Below are positions 1 to 12,275 of a stretch of DNA of 64,000 bases, piece after piece; position 1 is the stretch's first letter; the number at the start of each line of letters is the position of its first letter. A program made the position numbers and the translations under genes. The notes under the pieces are model-generated. The model did not search any database, was not told where the DNA came from, and worked only from the letters and a program-made list of their open reading frames with translations. The stretch lies in the NCBI RefSeq assembly GCF_003265705.1, contig NW_020312785.1, forward strand, positions 16,000,192 to 16,064,191, in the 5' to 3' direction. The DNA comes from Callorhinus ursinus (Eukaryota > Chordata > Mammalia > Carnivora > Otariidae).

Positions 1-3000
1 TCCCAACTGAATAATGGGCAGGTAGTATGTATAATGAAATTTACTGTATTTAAGAGGGAAGGAACAAAAATTTTTATGGAAACAGACAAAAAATGCTTCA
101 CATTATGGTTTGTACACATGGTAGTATGTTTAAAAGCATTTTAATTAATTATTATACCACTGTAAATACAGGAATAACTAACTCAGCCCTGTACTTGCCT
201 CTTCCCATCTAGGGAATTTATCTTTAGTTTCATTATAAAGGTGTTGGCAAATTTGAGGACAGAAGTGGATATGTTAGTGGAAGATCTTTTATTTTAGTTG
301 ACACTTTCTTTGGACTCAAAGAGCAGGCCTTCAGGCAATAAACTTTTACTTTGACCTTTGATGAAAACTCAGTCAAAGCCCAAATATAGTAAAAAAGGAA
401 AAATCATAATGGAAGAAGTACAGCCTTAAGTGCAGTTATAGAATCCCTAGAGACTCTATAGTATCAGTAAACACCTGAGAGAGCTATAGATGACTTCGTA
501 TACCTGTTTACTGACACTTGAAAATTGTCATCAATTCAACACCTAATAATAGAAGGATGATTGTGTTGGTTCCTACCATAAAAAATTTTTTAAACTAAAC
601 CACTCTTTCTTTCTTCAACCTTTGATGTAATGTTATAGAGGGCACTCTTTCCTTACCCCGTCAATCACAATCTTTGTTGAACTATTTTCAGCATATATTG
701 AACAGTGAAAATATCATTTAAGGGAAAATACATTGACAAATTGTTGTTAGGGCTATCTTTTATTTCTAACACTTTTTAAAAAGGATACCCGTCAATGAGG
801 TTTTAAGATTAAGGAATTTCCTCCATAGAGAATAAAATTCTTGCTTATAGATAGTGCTGCTTTATTTATTCATAATGTACTCTGGTTGTGCTTATACAAC
901 ACTTGACTGAGGCTTTCTGTGATAAAAATGTTTTACTCACGGAAGAAATAACTTCTATAAAATAGATTATTAATAAAATTTAGGCCTAGATTTTTTTTCA
1001 CTGATTTTTACAATACAATTCACTTATGGGTATTTTCTTTTACAGAATAAGCACATTTCTACATTTTGATTTTGGAAGAAGAAAAATGTGATATTAAATA
1101 CTAGATATGTACTTACATCTATACTTATATATGTGCATGTATATATGGATTGTCAGCTTATAGAACAAGGTATAAATTAAATATTAGAATTTTTAATATC
1201 TTTGATACAAGATGAGTTAGAGATATTTAACTGATGCACAGTTATTATTAAAGGAAGTATATTTAAGTTACCTTTGTTTTAGAGGTTAAATAAAATAAAC
1301 AGAAAATTATAAAAGTCAAATTGCTTATCGAAGGTACTCCCACATATGAATTGCAATGTCCATACCTGGTTTCACCTGCTTTCAAAGCTTATCCTCTGTC
1401 ACTCTCTGCTAAACTGCCTCCCTGTAATTCTTCAAGACTTTGAATGGCCCAATAATAGCAAACGTTGTAATTTTAATCCACCTCACTTCAGTTTTGGGTA
1501 CTTCAAAGAACAGTGAGAATTGACTCTGCCTGATTTATAAATTCAATACTTCCATGCTTTTACTTCAGTATTTTTATTGCTAAATTAGCCTTTTCTCTCT
1601 TTTGTTGCCAATTATAAAGGACCTGTTGAAAGATCAATGAATTCATTGGCGTTATCAACACTAAACACAGTATAATTTTAACGAGAATAAACTAAAAACT
1701 CTGAATTGAGTGTAAAGTAATTAAGTAATGAAAATAACATTCTTGCTGTAAACCAAACCATAACAATATAGCCAAGCCTGATATAGGAAGGACAAGAAGG
1801 TGTCCTATTGGATCAGAGATACAGAGTTTGAAATAGCACATATATCTCATGTAGGTTGTATAAGTAACCAGAAGTAAAGTTATAAAAGTCCTCTTTTCTG
1901 ACGGTAATAATGTAATCTAAAGGCAGATTTAAAACCTTGCATTCATTCTCTGAAGAAATCAGAATCATCACATCATTGAAAAAAATCACCTCATTTATGA
2001 GACTAAATCTCATTTATACTAAAACTGCTTATGTCACTAAAACCTCCTTGATTAACTTTAACTTTTCATTTCTCATACATAACCATCAGCTTCTTTCTCT
2101 CTTGAGTTTCAAGGGTTGTCATTATCCAGAAATGTATTTTCTTCTGAGAAGGCATTGGGGTATAGAAGTTTTTCAGGATGGGTTCCTAGCAGAGAGACAC
2201 ATGGGAGTCATACACATACACCTAGGTCTTTAGTACTTTTAATATAACAAAAATATTTTTATTATTCTTCAGCATTGTTTTGAACATGGGATTGACTTTT
2301 CTAAGCAGAGATAAGTATCTTATAGACATATAAAACTGAAATGACTTCCTTTAGCACATCATTACACTAGTTTCTGAAGAAGTTGCAGAGAGACAGTTAC
2401 GTTCTATCCCACCCAAGATTAGTTAGCATCTGCTTTGGCATCTAGCATCTCCATTTCCTATGTCTTTACTGTAATTTTTATTATTTTTCACCTATACAAT
2501 TCCCTCACCTATATAATTCCAGTTTCCTCATATATATGTCTAAAATCAGTATTTCAGAGCAGTGTTATGGATGGAGATAAATAGATTATATAATGGAGTA
2601 GCTAGTTCATCATAGTGTTTATTAAATTCCAGATATGTCTTTAATATTTATGGATAAGAAATACCCTAACAACTGTGAAATGGTTTAATTTAGGTTTGAA
2701 AAAATTGTGTATGTGTTCAATAAATGTTAGCTATCATTCCTCTTTTGTATATGCTCTCAAAGAGATTTATGTGGTCAAAATAAAGAAGAGTCCATAAAAA
2801 ATATTATAGATAGTGCAGAAGAAGTGATAAAACTACAAAATGAAATAAAAATAATATACAAAGCAACAAAGTGTCATTATAGAAATCAAAATTGAATAGA
2901 AACAAAAGAGATGAAATTAACAAAATTAAGCTACAAGAAAACTGTATAAATCAAAATATACAAACATGTAAATAAAAACTGATTTGAAAATAGGTAAAAG

Positions 3001-4320
3001 AAAAAGAAAAAAGAGAAAAAGAGTGGTGTCTCTTAAAAAGACGTAATTACAAATATAAGAAAATTGATATTGAAAAAATAATGAAAGAAAATGTTCCTGA
3101 AAGAAAGACCTAAAGATTGATAGGGAACATTCAATTCTATTTAAACAAAAATATACACATTAATAACTTAATTCTAAAGAAGTATTATTGTTCACCTTCA
3201 GAAAGGAAGAAAAGAATAACCTTCACACGTAGATTACCTGTAAAGTACAATGCTAGCTTTACTTTTTTCCAAAATTACATTCAATATTAGACCAAACCAA
3301 ATAAGATCTATAGATCATAATTTTCTTTATTTTATTTTATAACATCAAAGGACCAAACTCTTCTAGGAAGAGTAGAGGTCAGTGAAACAAATTGTGCTTA
3401 TCTACCATAAAGCAAGAGTCAAATTTTCCAGTTAAAAACACTGATGGACTAGACTAACCAGCCTGATTATGAAGGTGTGGAGGAAGGTGGCATATCACAT
3501 AAGTAGCAACAGGGGAATTTAATCATATTTTGGAGATAAATATTACAAAAAAAATCTTGGAGGAAATGAAGTTAACTAAACCAAAATTTCTGGTTTGCAA
3601 AGTCAACAGACCAAATTCAATCCACTTGATAAAAGTCTAAGATTGACAGGATCAATGCAGTAAAATATCTCCGATTTAGGTTAAGTTCTGAAGGCCTTAA
3701 AATAATAGAGGATTTTTTAAAATATAATAATTTTCATCCCTGTTTATATATTCATCAAATGAAAAATGTTCACAAGAGTCAAGGAACTCAGCCAATATTG
3801 CTTACATGAATGCTTCAAACATATCCATAACAATACAAACAAACCAAGTAATAGGACCAATCAATTATGTTATCTATACAAATGAAAAATTATTCAAAAT
3901 AAAGGCCCCAGAAATGATACCACTTCTAAAACATTTGTTACTGCTCTTACAGAATTTACTTAGTGGCAATGGATTAGTAATGTAGATCAATCATTATTTT
4001 TTGAGATCATATAACATTAAGAGATAGAAAAGGTGGCCAATTAGAGCTTATAAGTTAAATCTAGCTTGCCATCTTATTTTTATTTCCCTGAGCTACTCAC
4101 TCAGTTTACGGTAGTAAAATTTAGATTGTTATAACTGGAGGGCATACAGGTTTGTGGAAAAGCAAAGAGCTTTATTTTGTCTATGCCAAGTTAAGGATGC
4201 GTAGTAAACATCAACACAAGAATTCAAGTGGATAGGCCGTGGTTGTTAAACAAGTAGTGTCTCTGTCATTAACACATTTTATTTTTCAGAATGTGATGCC
4301 TCCATATAATCATTTTAAAT
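1..4320. other. AT-rich stretch, nothing firm
   Basis: No gene, RNA or clear repeat is recognised. The part at about 2740-3260 is very A-rich on the plus strand and could be a decayed L1 coding fragment, but no L1 motif can be read. The words at 2720-2745 resemble the tail of a MIR element. Open frames here (66 and 98 codons near 1.8-2.2 kb) overlap on opposite strands and look like chance. Confidence 0.5.
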
Positions 4321-4358
4321 TAAGTACTTTGCTTTCATGTAAGTACTTTGCTTTCATG
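4321..4358. repeat. 19-bp tandem duplication
   Basis: The 19-bp unit TAAGTACTTTGCTTTCATG occurs twice in a row with no mismatch, just 5' of the SINE target site. Perfect identity suggests a recent slippage or duplication event. Confidence 0.9.
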
Positions 4359-4387
4359 GAGATTTCATTTCAATTAACAGCATTTCC

Positions 4388-4598
4388 AGGGTGCCTGAGT
4401 GGCTCAGTTGGCTAAGTGACTAGCTCTTGGTTTTGGCTCAGGTCATGATCTCAGGGTCCTGAGACCAAGCCCTGCATGGGGCTCCATGCTCAGCAGAGTC
4501 TATTGGAGATTCTCTCTCCCTCTCCCTCCCTCTCTGCCCTGCTCCCAAACCCCAGCTCGCACTCTTTCTCTAAAATAAATAAATAAATAAAATCTTTA
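4388..4598 (+). mobile_element. Can-SINE (tRNA-Lys derived)
   Basis: The tRNA-derived head (GTGCCTGAGTGGCTCAGTTG), the box-B-like region, a CT-rich body and the AAATAAATAAATAAAATCTT tail are all present. A 16-bp target duplication AATTAACAGCATTTCC flanks it at 4372-4387 and 4599-4614, which fixes both ends and shows L1-type retrotransposition. Several body substitutions suggest an older copy. Confidence 0.95.
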
Positions 4599-4858
4599 AA
4601 TTAACAGCATTTCCTGATTTCACAAAGTTAAGATTGTTTATGTACCCAGCAATTTGACTCAGCATAGTTAACAATAGCAACAGATAACTATTTCTCCTTG
4701 ATTTTACCATTTACTTTTAGTGTGACTTGAAACTAATGGGAAAATTTTAAAATAAAAATTAGAAAATATCGACCCAAATTATTACTAAACAGATCACTTT
4801 ATGAGATTATACACTGAAGATGGCATTAATCAAATCACTTTTAAAAGTTCTATATCAG

Positions 4859-4970
4859 GGGTGCCTGAGTAGCTCAGTAGGTTAAGCAATGGACCCTTGA
4901 TCTCAGCTCAGGTCTCAATTCCAGGGCTGTGAGTTCAAGCATGCATTTGGGGCTTAACTTAAAAATAAAT
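4859..4970 (+). mobile_element. Short, old Can-SINE
   Basis: It has a recognisable head (GGTGCCTGAGTAGCTCAG) and a tRNA-like core, then passes straight into an A-rich tail without the long CT-rich body. This shorter form is shared with the copies at 33220 and 61289. No clear target duplication remains, so it is probably old. Confidence 0.8.
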
Positions 4971-4980
4971 TATTTCAAAA

Positions 4981-5345
4981 TTATTTTTCCAACTATTTAT
5001 TTTTCTACAATGGAATTTTAAAATTAATTAATAGCATTGTTTCTCAAACATTTTGGTCAAGACAATTTTAAATTATTAATTAGTGAAGACCTAAAATAAC
5101 TTTTTATATGGATTATATTTATCAATATTTACCATATTAAAAACTAAGCTGATTTTATAAAATATTTATATATTTGTTTAACAAACAGCAGTAATGCAAC
5201 ATTATATGTCAATGTAAATAACATATATATGAAAATTACTGTATTTTCTAATACAAATATGAGTGACAAAGTGTCATCATTTTACATTTCACCTTGGCTT
5301 AATGGAAAACAAGTGAATTATTAAATCTATTTAATTAATAATCTA
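4981..5345. other. AT-rich stretch, nothing seen
   Basis: Very AT-rich sequence. No gene or repeat family is recognised. Confidence 0.5.
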
Positions 5346-5485
5346 TTATTATTATTCTTTAAAAAATTGTAACTCCTGACTTTCACATTTTGTTTTCTGG
5401 CAGGAGACACCACAGAATTTTCTGCAAGTAATGGAAGCTACATTTAGCAAACAGTGGTACCTCTTGGTTTTAGCTTTTCTCCATC
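5346..5485 (+). repeat. Dispersed 140-bp duplication, copy A
   Basis: This segment matches 7733-7872 with a constant offset of 2387 bp, no indel and about 4 mismatches in 140 bp (near 97%). The flanks do not match. It contains TTTTCTGGCAG, which resembles a splice acceptor, but no open exon follows. Family membership is unknown; a local duplication or gene conversion fits better than two old independent insertions. Confidence 0.85.
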
Positions 5486-5917
5486 ATTATTTTTTGCAAT
5501 GTCAGAAGTCATGCAGATCCTCTAGAAAATCTTACATTTTTCTCTTGAGAGAAGGAGAGCGAATCATGTGTTAGAATCATTATGCAAATAGTTTTGAACT
5601 TGGAAAACCCCATAAGTCCCTAGACTACTTTTGAGACCTCTGAGTTATAATAATATATCATTCTCTTTCTACTATTTTCTTCTTTATCCATTTTTCTTTC
5701 CTTGCTTTTTAAAAACTTATTGTCTGCTTTCTAGTCTCACACATGCTTGAAGTGATGCTAACACCTTTAAGTTAATACCCTAAACCTTTCCATGCACCTT
5801 GCTACAACTGACTTGAAAATGGGGCTTCATCATCTGTGGCTATGGAGCCCAAGGATATTTTTTTGCATAACGCAGAGAACCTTATGGAGAACACTTTTAG
5901 GAAGGATGCTGACTTCT

Positions 5918-5955
<38 letters not shown>
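5918..5955. repeat. (GT)n microsatellite
   Basis: An uninterrupted run of about 18 GT dinucleotides, long enough to be length-polymorphic. Confidence 0.97.
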
Positions 5956-7732
5956 CTCTAAATTCTAAATGATGACATATTGCCAAGTCAGAAACGCCAT
6001 ACCAGTTATTACAATAATTTAATATTCAAAATTGTACTCAGGAGGGAGGGAAGATTTACAACTGCATGCTTAGATGTTCCGTGAACAAACAATAGAATGT
6101 TGTAGTAATTATTCCTGAACCATCTCTCTCTCATTCTGTCTCCATTACCATTAGTTTCTATCTCTCATAAAAGAGTTATGAGTACCAGATTTCAACAGGC
6201 AAGTAAGAAATGTACTATACTGAGAATTGTTTGAGAACTGCACAGCCTTGAGGCCATACAGAAGGAATCAGGATATCCAAATTTAGTCAGTTCTACAAAA
6301 ATGCTTTTATGAAACCACAAATTTGTTCCCACATGATTGATATATTAGAGAAAACTCTAAATGTAATAGGAATTCTGTGTTTGCTTATGTATGCTGTAAT
6401 TTGTGAGAAATACTGGGATGAGCACAGAAAACTGCACCTAGCTGAATCAAACTGTGTAGGAAAAGAAATGCACACAACTCAAACACCCACCAGCTGCTTC
6501 AGTTCACCATATGTATTATCCTATAAGGTTTGCTTGCTATGCTTTTACATTTATGAATATATATATATTTTTTTCAATATTCCAAACATGCCTAAGTGTC
6601 CTGATTCAAAGCACTGAGAAGTGGGGAAGTGGTAAGCAACTGGAAATGCAGTTTGTTCTTAATGGCAAAAATGCAAAACAAACATTGACCTTACCTAAAA
6701 TACTTTGCTGTACAATTTACATAAATCTGTATAGAACTGTGGTGTGTATGTGCACGTGTGTGTCTGCAGGCTGTTGCTATGTATATTTGTTTTTCTTATA
6801 TAAGTGCTCTCAAGTATTTTTTGACTCTTTTTTCAAGTGTTTTTTTAATACACATAATAAATGACATTCTTATGCAAGACACACTTTTATGTTTGCTTTC
6901 CACCATTTTAGTGGCTACTGAATAGAAAAAATGGACTGCCAGGGCCGTCAGCATTTCCAGTAAAGTAACAGGGCTCCACTCTTTTGCAGTCCACTGATGC
7001 ACAGCTGACTACTATCATGTGAAATTATAGTTAGAACCAGTGCTCTTATACATTATGATGAGATAAAACCAAAATGTGTCATGATTTTCATCTGAAAAAA
7101 GTGAAAAATTTGTATTTCTGATAGTTTTTATTAATATTTCTAGCTGGTTTCTTGATAAATAAAACAAGGAAATCAGTGAGCTGTCAGTAAAGAGAGATGA
7201 GGAAAGTGAGCATTCTTGACTTACTCTGCTCGCTGCTGCAGCTGCCCATTGTCCTCTCGGCTTGAACGTATCTGAGGAATACTGGATTGCCTGACATATA
7301 ATAAGTCTCTCATTGATTTATGCTAATATTTATCATTTCTTATTCTGCAAATGAAAATGCCCTCTGAGCACTCTCAAAAAGAGGGAAAAAATGAAGGTGA
7401 ATTAGCAAATTGGGAAAACAAGAGTTAATCAGTAAGAAGGATCCTCAACATGTTTCCCTTCTTTTAGCATGATTCCACCCTTGACAAAAAGAACACACAG
7501 TAGTAGTCCCTCTACAAGGGAAAGCCCAGCATTCATGAATTCAGTGATGTAGAATTTAGCTTTTCATGTCTCCCTTATGTACTTCACTTGACTTGTTTCT
7601 TTCTTCTGATCATGATTCTCTCTTCTCCCTCCCCAATGTTGGGTGCACAATAATTAAAAACATGTATTTGTCAAAAGAAGTACCAGACACTCCAATTGCC
7701 CATCCCCTGTCCCTAGCATGGAAGCCCAATAA
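5956..7732. other. No feature recognised
   Basis: AT-rich sequence without recognised genes. Four overlapping open frames on both strands (60-117 codons, 6.3-7.0 kb) show no domain, no codon pattern and no homology that I recognise, so they are not annotated as genes. Confidence 0.5.
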
Positions 7733-7872
7733 TTATTATTATTCTTTAAAAAATTATAACTCCTGACTTTCACATTTTGTTTTCTGGCAGCGGACACCAC
7801 AGAATTTTCTGCAAGTAATGGAAGCTACATTTAGCAAACAATGGTACCTCTTGGTTTTAGCTTTTCTCCATC
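7733..7872 (+). repeat. Dispersed 140-bp duplication, copy B
   Basis: Partner of 5346-5485 in the same orientation, about 97% identical. The match begins in the ATT-rich run and stops abruptly at CCATCA, after which the two loci diverge. It may equally be a repeat family that I do not recognise. Confidence 0.85.
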
Positions 7873-9204
7873 ACCAAGGCCCTTTAGTTGAACTCAATTA
7901 GTTCTGATTACACCAAACAGTGAAAATGCATGAAAAATTCCAACCCTAAGCTTATTTGAACCTATGCTATGCCCTTTGGAACATAAATATTAAACTACCC
8001 TAGAAGTCATTTTAGTAGTTGTAGGTCATAAGTTAAACAGCTACAGGTTAAAATTAATAAATTTCTAGGAGCATAGTAGATGAAATAATGAATAATATCA
8101 ACTTGAATTTTGAGTAGGTTTCAAAAAAGAATTCCGAAAATGTGGACACTACTGCTAATATAAAGCTTCCATTTTGGGCTAAATCTTGCAGTTAACCTGT
8201 GTCTCAGGGCAGGCTTTACTTCAGTCATGTTTTTCTCTCCATTTAATTTATTTAATCATTAATTAAGCTAAATTTTGGCTTTTAATTCTTTGTCAATTTT
8301 GCTTGAGCTCTCATGGAAAAGAGTGTTTAATGATGGCACAAGAATAAATTAAAATGGTTTACCAATCCCAAGTAAAAGAATATAGCACTTTAGTAACTCT
8401 TCACATGTTTCCAGTTTATAATGGGATGTAGTGAAGGACAGGTTGATATATTCTATATAAGAACTGGAAAGTCCAACACTTTTGATACATCACCAGAGTG
8501 AGTGACACTGCTGTGCCATATTTATTAACAAAATAATAATAATGAAAAAAAAAAGACTTAAAGGCTCAAGTATCACTTTGGGGCAAAAGCATAACAGTTC
8601 TGTTGTCTAATGCAGAGACTACGTTTTCTTAATCTTACATTTTTCAGTAAGGCTGAACATTCAGTAACACAAATGATGACCATGCTGCCTAAATTACATA
8701 ATCTCAAACTCACTATATAAGAATAATCAGCATAATTATTTTGGAACCAAATTCAGAAATCAAATAGATACTCTGCAAAGATATGCGAATATCCCTAGGT
8801 GATTCATTTTCCTCCTCTTATTAAGAAAAGACATATTTAAAGTTTGACTCAGCAAGTCAACATTGGCAAAGCCTGGTCCCTATATTTCACTCTAATTGTT
8901 TTACCTTTACAGTAGATACATTTCTTTCTCCCATTGCCCCTTTGGCAGGTCACTTGTCTCATCAGTCACTTAGACATAACTGTGCTTGTTAAGCAATCAT
9001 CAGAGTAAAATCGATACTAAGCATTATGTTCCCTGTACTGGAAAAAAGAAGAGTGTATAGAACTAATCAACACAAAACTTGGTGATGTTTTGACCTTAAC
9101 TCTAAAGGTTTATCAGGGCAAGGCAAATTGCTCAAGAGTTGTGTGGTACTAGATTTCCACTCTGTCTTTATTTATGCCTCTCAATGTTCCACTATTTGTC
9201 ATCC
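7873..9204. other. No feature recognised
   Basis: AT-rich sequence. No gene, structural RNA or confident repeat is seen. Confidence 0.5.
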
Positions 9205-9310
9205 ACTCATATTTATTGTGCATTCCCAGGTGCCTGACATTGCAATAAGTGGTTTGAGATTTAGAGTTTTTATTTGCTCCTTGCCCTTAAAAGGCATTTT
9301 AATGGGACCA
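9205..9310 (-). mobile_element. LINE2-like fragment
   Basis: The words around GTGCCTGACATTGCAATAAG and the following 'tttgctccttgccctt' part follow the common old mammalian pattern of 'tgtgccaggcactg ... ccctgccctcaag', read here as LINE2 on the minus strand. It is strongly decayed, so the assignment is weak. Confidence 0.4.
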
Positions 9311-10075
9311 ACAAACACTGGCAAATAGCTTATATTGCTAGGTTCGTACCCTTAGAATAGCAAGTAAGTAAACAAGAACAAAAGCAAAGAAAACATTTAC
9401 AAACCAGGGATGAGGACTGACCAAGACTTTTAGGGTAAGTCCAAACCAGCTGGGGACAATATACAGGCAGGCTTCGACAAATTTAAAACTGCAGAGTAGA
9501 CCTGAACACATAAGATATATTTTAGGTAGAAAAGACAATTCATTCACATTTAATCTAGCAGGAAAACAACAACAAAAACCAACTAAATTGCCAGCCTCAT
9601 AAACTTTAAACATTTTTTAAGTTAAGTTATATATGATATAGTAAAACCAGATATCTCAGACTCTAGAACTACATTGAATACTGCTATTACCTTATCCTCT
9701 ATCAAATATCCATCTGTAAAATTAAAGTACAATTCCTTCACTTATAGAAATACTTGATGCGGAGTAGAAAGTTAGAAGCAAGGAGAATACTGGCACTCAA
9801 TTTTTCTCTAGACAGCTTGATGGGATTAAACTCTTTTGATGATCTTGCCCACTATCTACTCTAGTTTGCTGTTCCTTGATCTCTGCCACTTCCTGTTAAT
9901 GAAACTCAATCCAGTATCATTATTATTATTTTGAATTTTTGACATAGAACACACCCACGTATATAAAATATATATATATAAGACATATGTAAATGCAAAT
10001 ATATGTGTATATAAATATATATAGTCAATTTGAATTACATTTAAAATCTGTAGTCTCAAAGCAAACAGATTACAG
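9311..10075. other. No feature recognised
   Basis: AT-rich DNA with a short TA/CA-rich run near 9967-10025. The 91- and 67-codon minus-strand frames here have no recognisable domain. Confidence 0.5.
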
Positions 10076-10640
10076 TTGCACCACCAACTAGTTGTATGGT
10101 CTTGGAAAAATTATCCAACTTTCCTAAACCTCCATTACATCATCTTTACAATAGTAATTTTCAGAATATCTTTCTCCCATGGTTGTTTTGAGGATTGAAA
10201 GTATTGATTCCAATAAATGAAACCAGAACAGTGTCTGGCACATAGTAAATAAACCCCTGTCTTAGTCTGTTTGGGATTTTTTTTTAAAAAGAACATAAAC
10301 TGGGTAACTTTAAAACAATAGAAGTATATTTCTCACAGTTTTGGAGGCTGGGAAGTCTAAGATCAATGTGAGGCCAGATTTGGTATTTGGTGGACATTCT
10401 CTTCCTAGACTTCTATCTTTTCACTAAACTCATGTAGTGGAAGGGGCAAGGTCTCTTTTAGATAAAGACACTAATCCCACTTATGAGGGCTCTGTTCTCA
10501 TGAACCAACCACATCCAAAGGCCCCACCTCCTTACACTACCACACTGATCATTATGCTTCAACATACAAATTTTGGAGGACACAAAAATATTCAGTCCAC
10601 AATAACTCTCAATAAATGTTAACAAAGTGTGATATTATTT
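10076..10640 (+). mobile_element. MIR SINE split by an LTR
   Basis: The MIR core is visible at 10076-10256 (ACTAGTTGTATGGTCTTGG, then TTGTTTTGAGGATTGAAAG, then TGTCTGGCACATAGTAAAT). Its 3' end, CTCAATAAATGTTA, resumes at about 10602-10640 after a MaLR-type LTR. The MIR is therefore older than the LTR inserted into it. Confidence 0.7.
10258..10601 (-). mobile_element. MaLR-type solo LTR (MST/MLT1-like)
   Basis: Read on the minus strand it starts TGTGG and ends ACTAAGACA. In between it carries the family landmarks: the inverted 'tggaggctgggaagtc' block, the 'aaggccccacctcc' block and the 'acaaattttggaggacaca' end. No paired LTR or internal region adjoins it, so it is a solo LTR. It lies inside a MIR. 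The exact subfamily is not resolved. Confidence 0.75.
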
Positions 10641-11093
10641 GGTCATTGCTCTTGTATTATATTATTCTATAGTATACTATGTTGTCATTCATTATATGAT
10701 AAAACGACATGATATATCACTACACATCAACAAGTATTTTCCATGATAATATCATGATATACAGTAGCTTTGGAAGAAGTAGTACTATTGCAATGGTAGG
10801 TTGTAGGGTTAGAGAAAAAATCCTTGGGTATCTAAAAACTGGCTATTATCTTACTCTGTCATTTTACACAAAGTTCCTTGTTCTTGTTCGCTCTTGTTAT
10901 ATCTGCATGCCTGATGTTTTCCCTACTGCCCAGGAAATTTACTCACACACTGTTATGGACTTTTCAACCTCTACGCTGCCACCAAGATCATCCAACTTCC
11001 GCTACTTCTTAATCCATTCTAGTCCATTTGGGAATTCTTCCTGTCCATTCCAATAATCCTAAAGTCATCACTGTACATCATATTTGCTATCTC
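10641..11093. other. Stretch between two LTRs
   Basis: No MaLR internal sequence is recognised here, so the two flanking LTRs look like separate insertions rather than the ends of one provirus. A 115-codon plus-strand frame at 10709-11056 has no recognised domain. Confidence 0.45.
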
Positions 11094-11448
11094 TGTCTTA
11101 GTTCAGGTTGCTAAAACAAAATAATCATAAGACTGAATGGCTTATAAACAGAAAAATATTTTTCACAAGGCAGGTGGCTAGAAGTCTGAAATTAGAATGC
11201 CAGCATGGTCAGGTTCTGTTGTGAGCCCTTTTCTGGGCTGCAGTCAGCTGACTACTTATCCTCACATGGTGGAAAGAGGTATCTAGTTCTCCCCTCTTCT
11301 CTCTTCTTTTAAGGACATTGATCCCATTTGGGAGAGTTCCTCCTCATAATCTAATTACTTTCCAAAGGTCCCACCTTCAAATACCATCCCATTAATATTA
11401 GGGTTTCAACATAAGAATTTTGGGGGGGAAAGTATTCAGTTCATTGCA
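11094..11448 (-). mobile_element. Second MaLR-type LTR
   Basis: It has the same landmarks and orientation as 10258-10601: TGTCTTAGTTCAGGTTGC at its plus-strand start, the 'ggcttataaacag' block, 'tcctcacatggtgg', 'aaaggtcccacctt' and the 'gaattttggggg' end. It is much diverged from its neighbour and fits MLT1/MST-type ERVL-MaLR LTRs. Confidence 0.7.
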
Positions 11449-11449
11449 A

Positions 11450-11740
11450 CCCCAAAATACTTCTCAATACAATGCTGCATTATAGTCAATACATGGTGAT
11501 ATTTACTCCTATTTATAATTGTATGTGAATGTATCCATCTTATTTTTTTCCATATTATAAACAATTCTCCACTGAATAGAATACACATCTCACTATATAG
11601 AGTAGCTGAAATTTCTATCGACTGTATTCCTAGGAGTGGTTTAGGTGAAATGTAAATATTCAAATTTCAACTTTACTAAGCATTGGCAAATTGCTTTCCA
11701 GAGTAGTTGTAATATTTCCATTCCTACCTTTAATGTAAAT
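11450..11740. mobile_element. Old L1M-type 3' UTR fragment
   Basis: The words 'acaatgctgca', 'tattcctaggagtgg' and 'ttggcaaattgctttcc' follow in the order seen in old mammalian L1M/L1ME 3' UTR sequence. It is strongly decayed. Strand relative to the element is not certain. Confidence 0.45.
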
Positions 11741-12136
11741 TATGTCAGGCTTTAACAATCTCAGAGTCGTTTCTCGGTAAACTCCAGTTAAAATCAGGCA
11801 GAAATAATTTTGTGAATAAAGATGAGGTATGCTAGAGTGAATTAATGCAAAGTTTTAATATCAGGATTATAAATGTAGATTTTTCTGCTAGGTTTCTGAC
11901 TTATATGATTTAAAATTTTTTGATATAAATATATGAGACCATATTGTTTTGTAAAGTTGGTGTACAATGAAAATGAAAGACAGATCCAAGAGTTCATACA
12001 TGATATATAGCAACAATTAAACAGGAAATTAAAATGACCTGGACAAAGCTGGGTCTGTGCAAATGAACACTTTTTGAATCTGAAGGTTCGGGTGGACTTG
12101 GTGTTGGGGCTGGTGCAAGCCATTTTGATATTGAGG
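11741..12136. other. No feature recognised
   Basis: No gene or confident repeat. A 100-codon minus-strand frame at 11842-12144 is without recognisable domain. Confidence 0.45.
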
Positions 12137-12275
12137 ACTAACATTTATCAATATCTACCACATGCCAGGGAGGTCAGTTGATTTTATATGGTGCTTTATT
12201 TCCATCTTATTATATATCTTATCTCTTATATCTTATTTCTTCAGATAAGGAAACTTAAGTTCAGATATGTAGGAA
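12137..12275 (-). mobile_element. MIR fragment
   Basis: On the plus strand it reads 'ctaccacatgccaggg' and later 'cagataaggaaacttaagttcag', the reverse complement of the MIR 3' half and core. Confidence 0.5.

Noticed and set aside
4388..4470. tRNA-like heads of the SINEs as tRNA genes
   Set aside because: They keep promoter-like boxes but cannot form a complete tRNA and continue into SINE bodies.
5385..5425. Exon with acceptor TTTTCTGGCAG
   Set aside because: No donor site or conserved reading frame follows, and the word is part of a duplicated non-coding segment.
6293..7002. Cluster of overlapping frames on both strands
   Set aside because: Four mutually overlapping frames with no recognised homology; consistent with chance in a 64-kb window.
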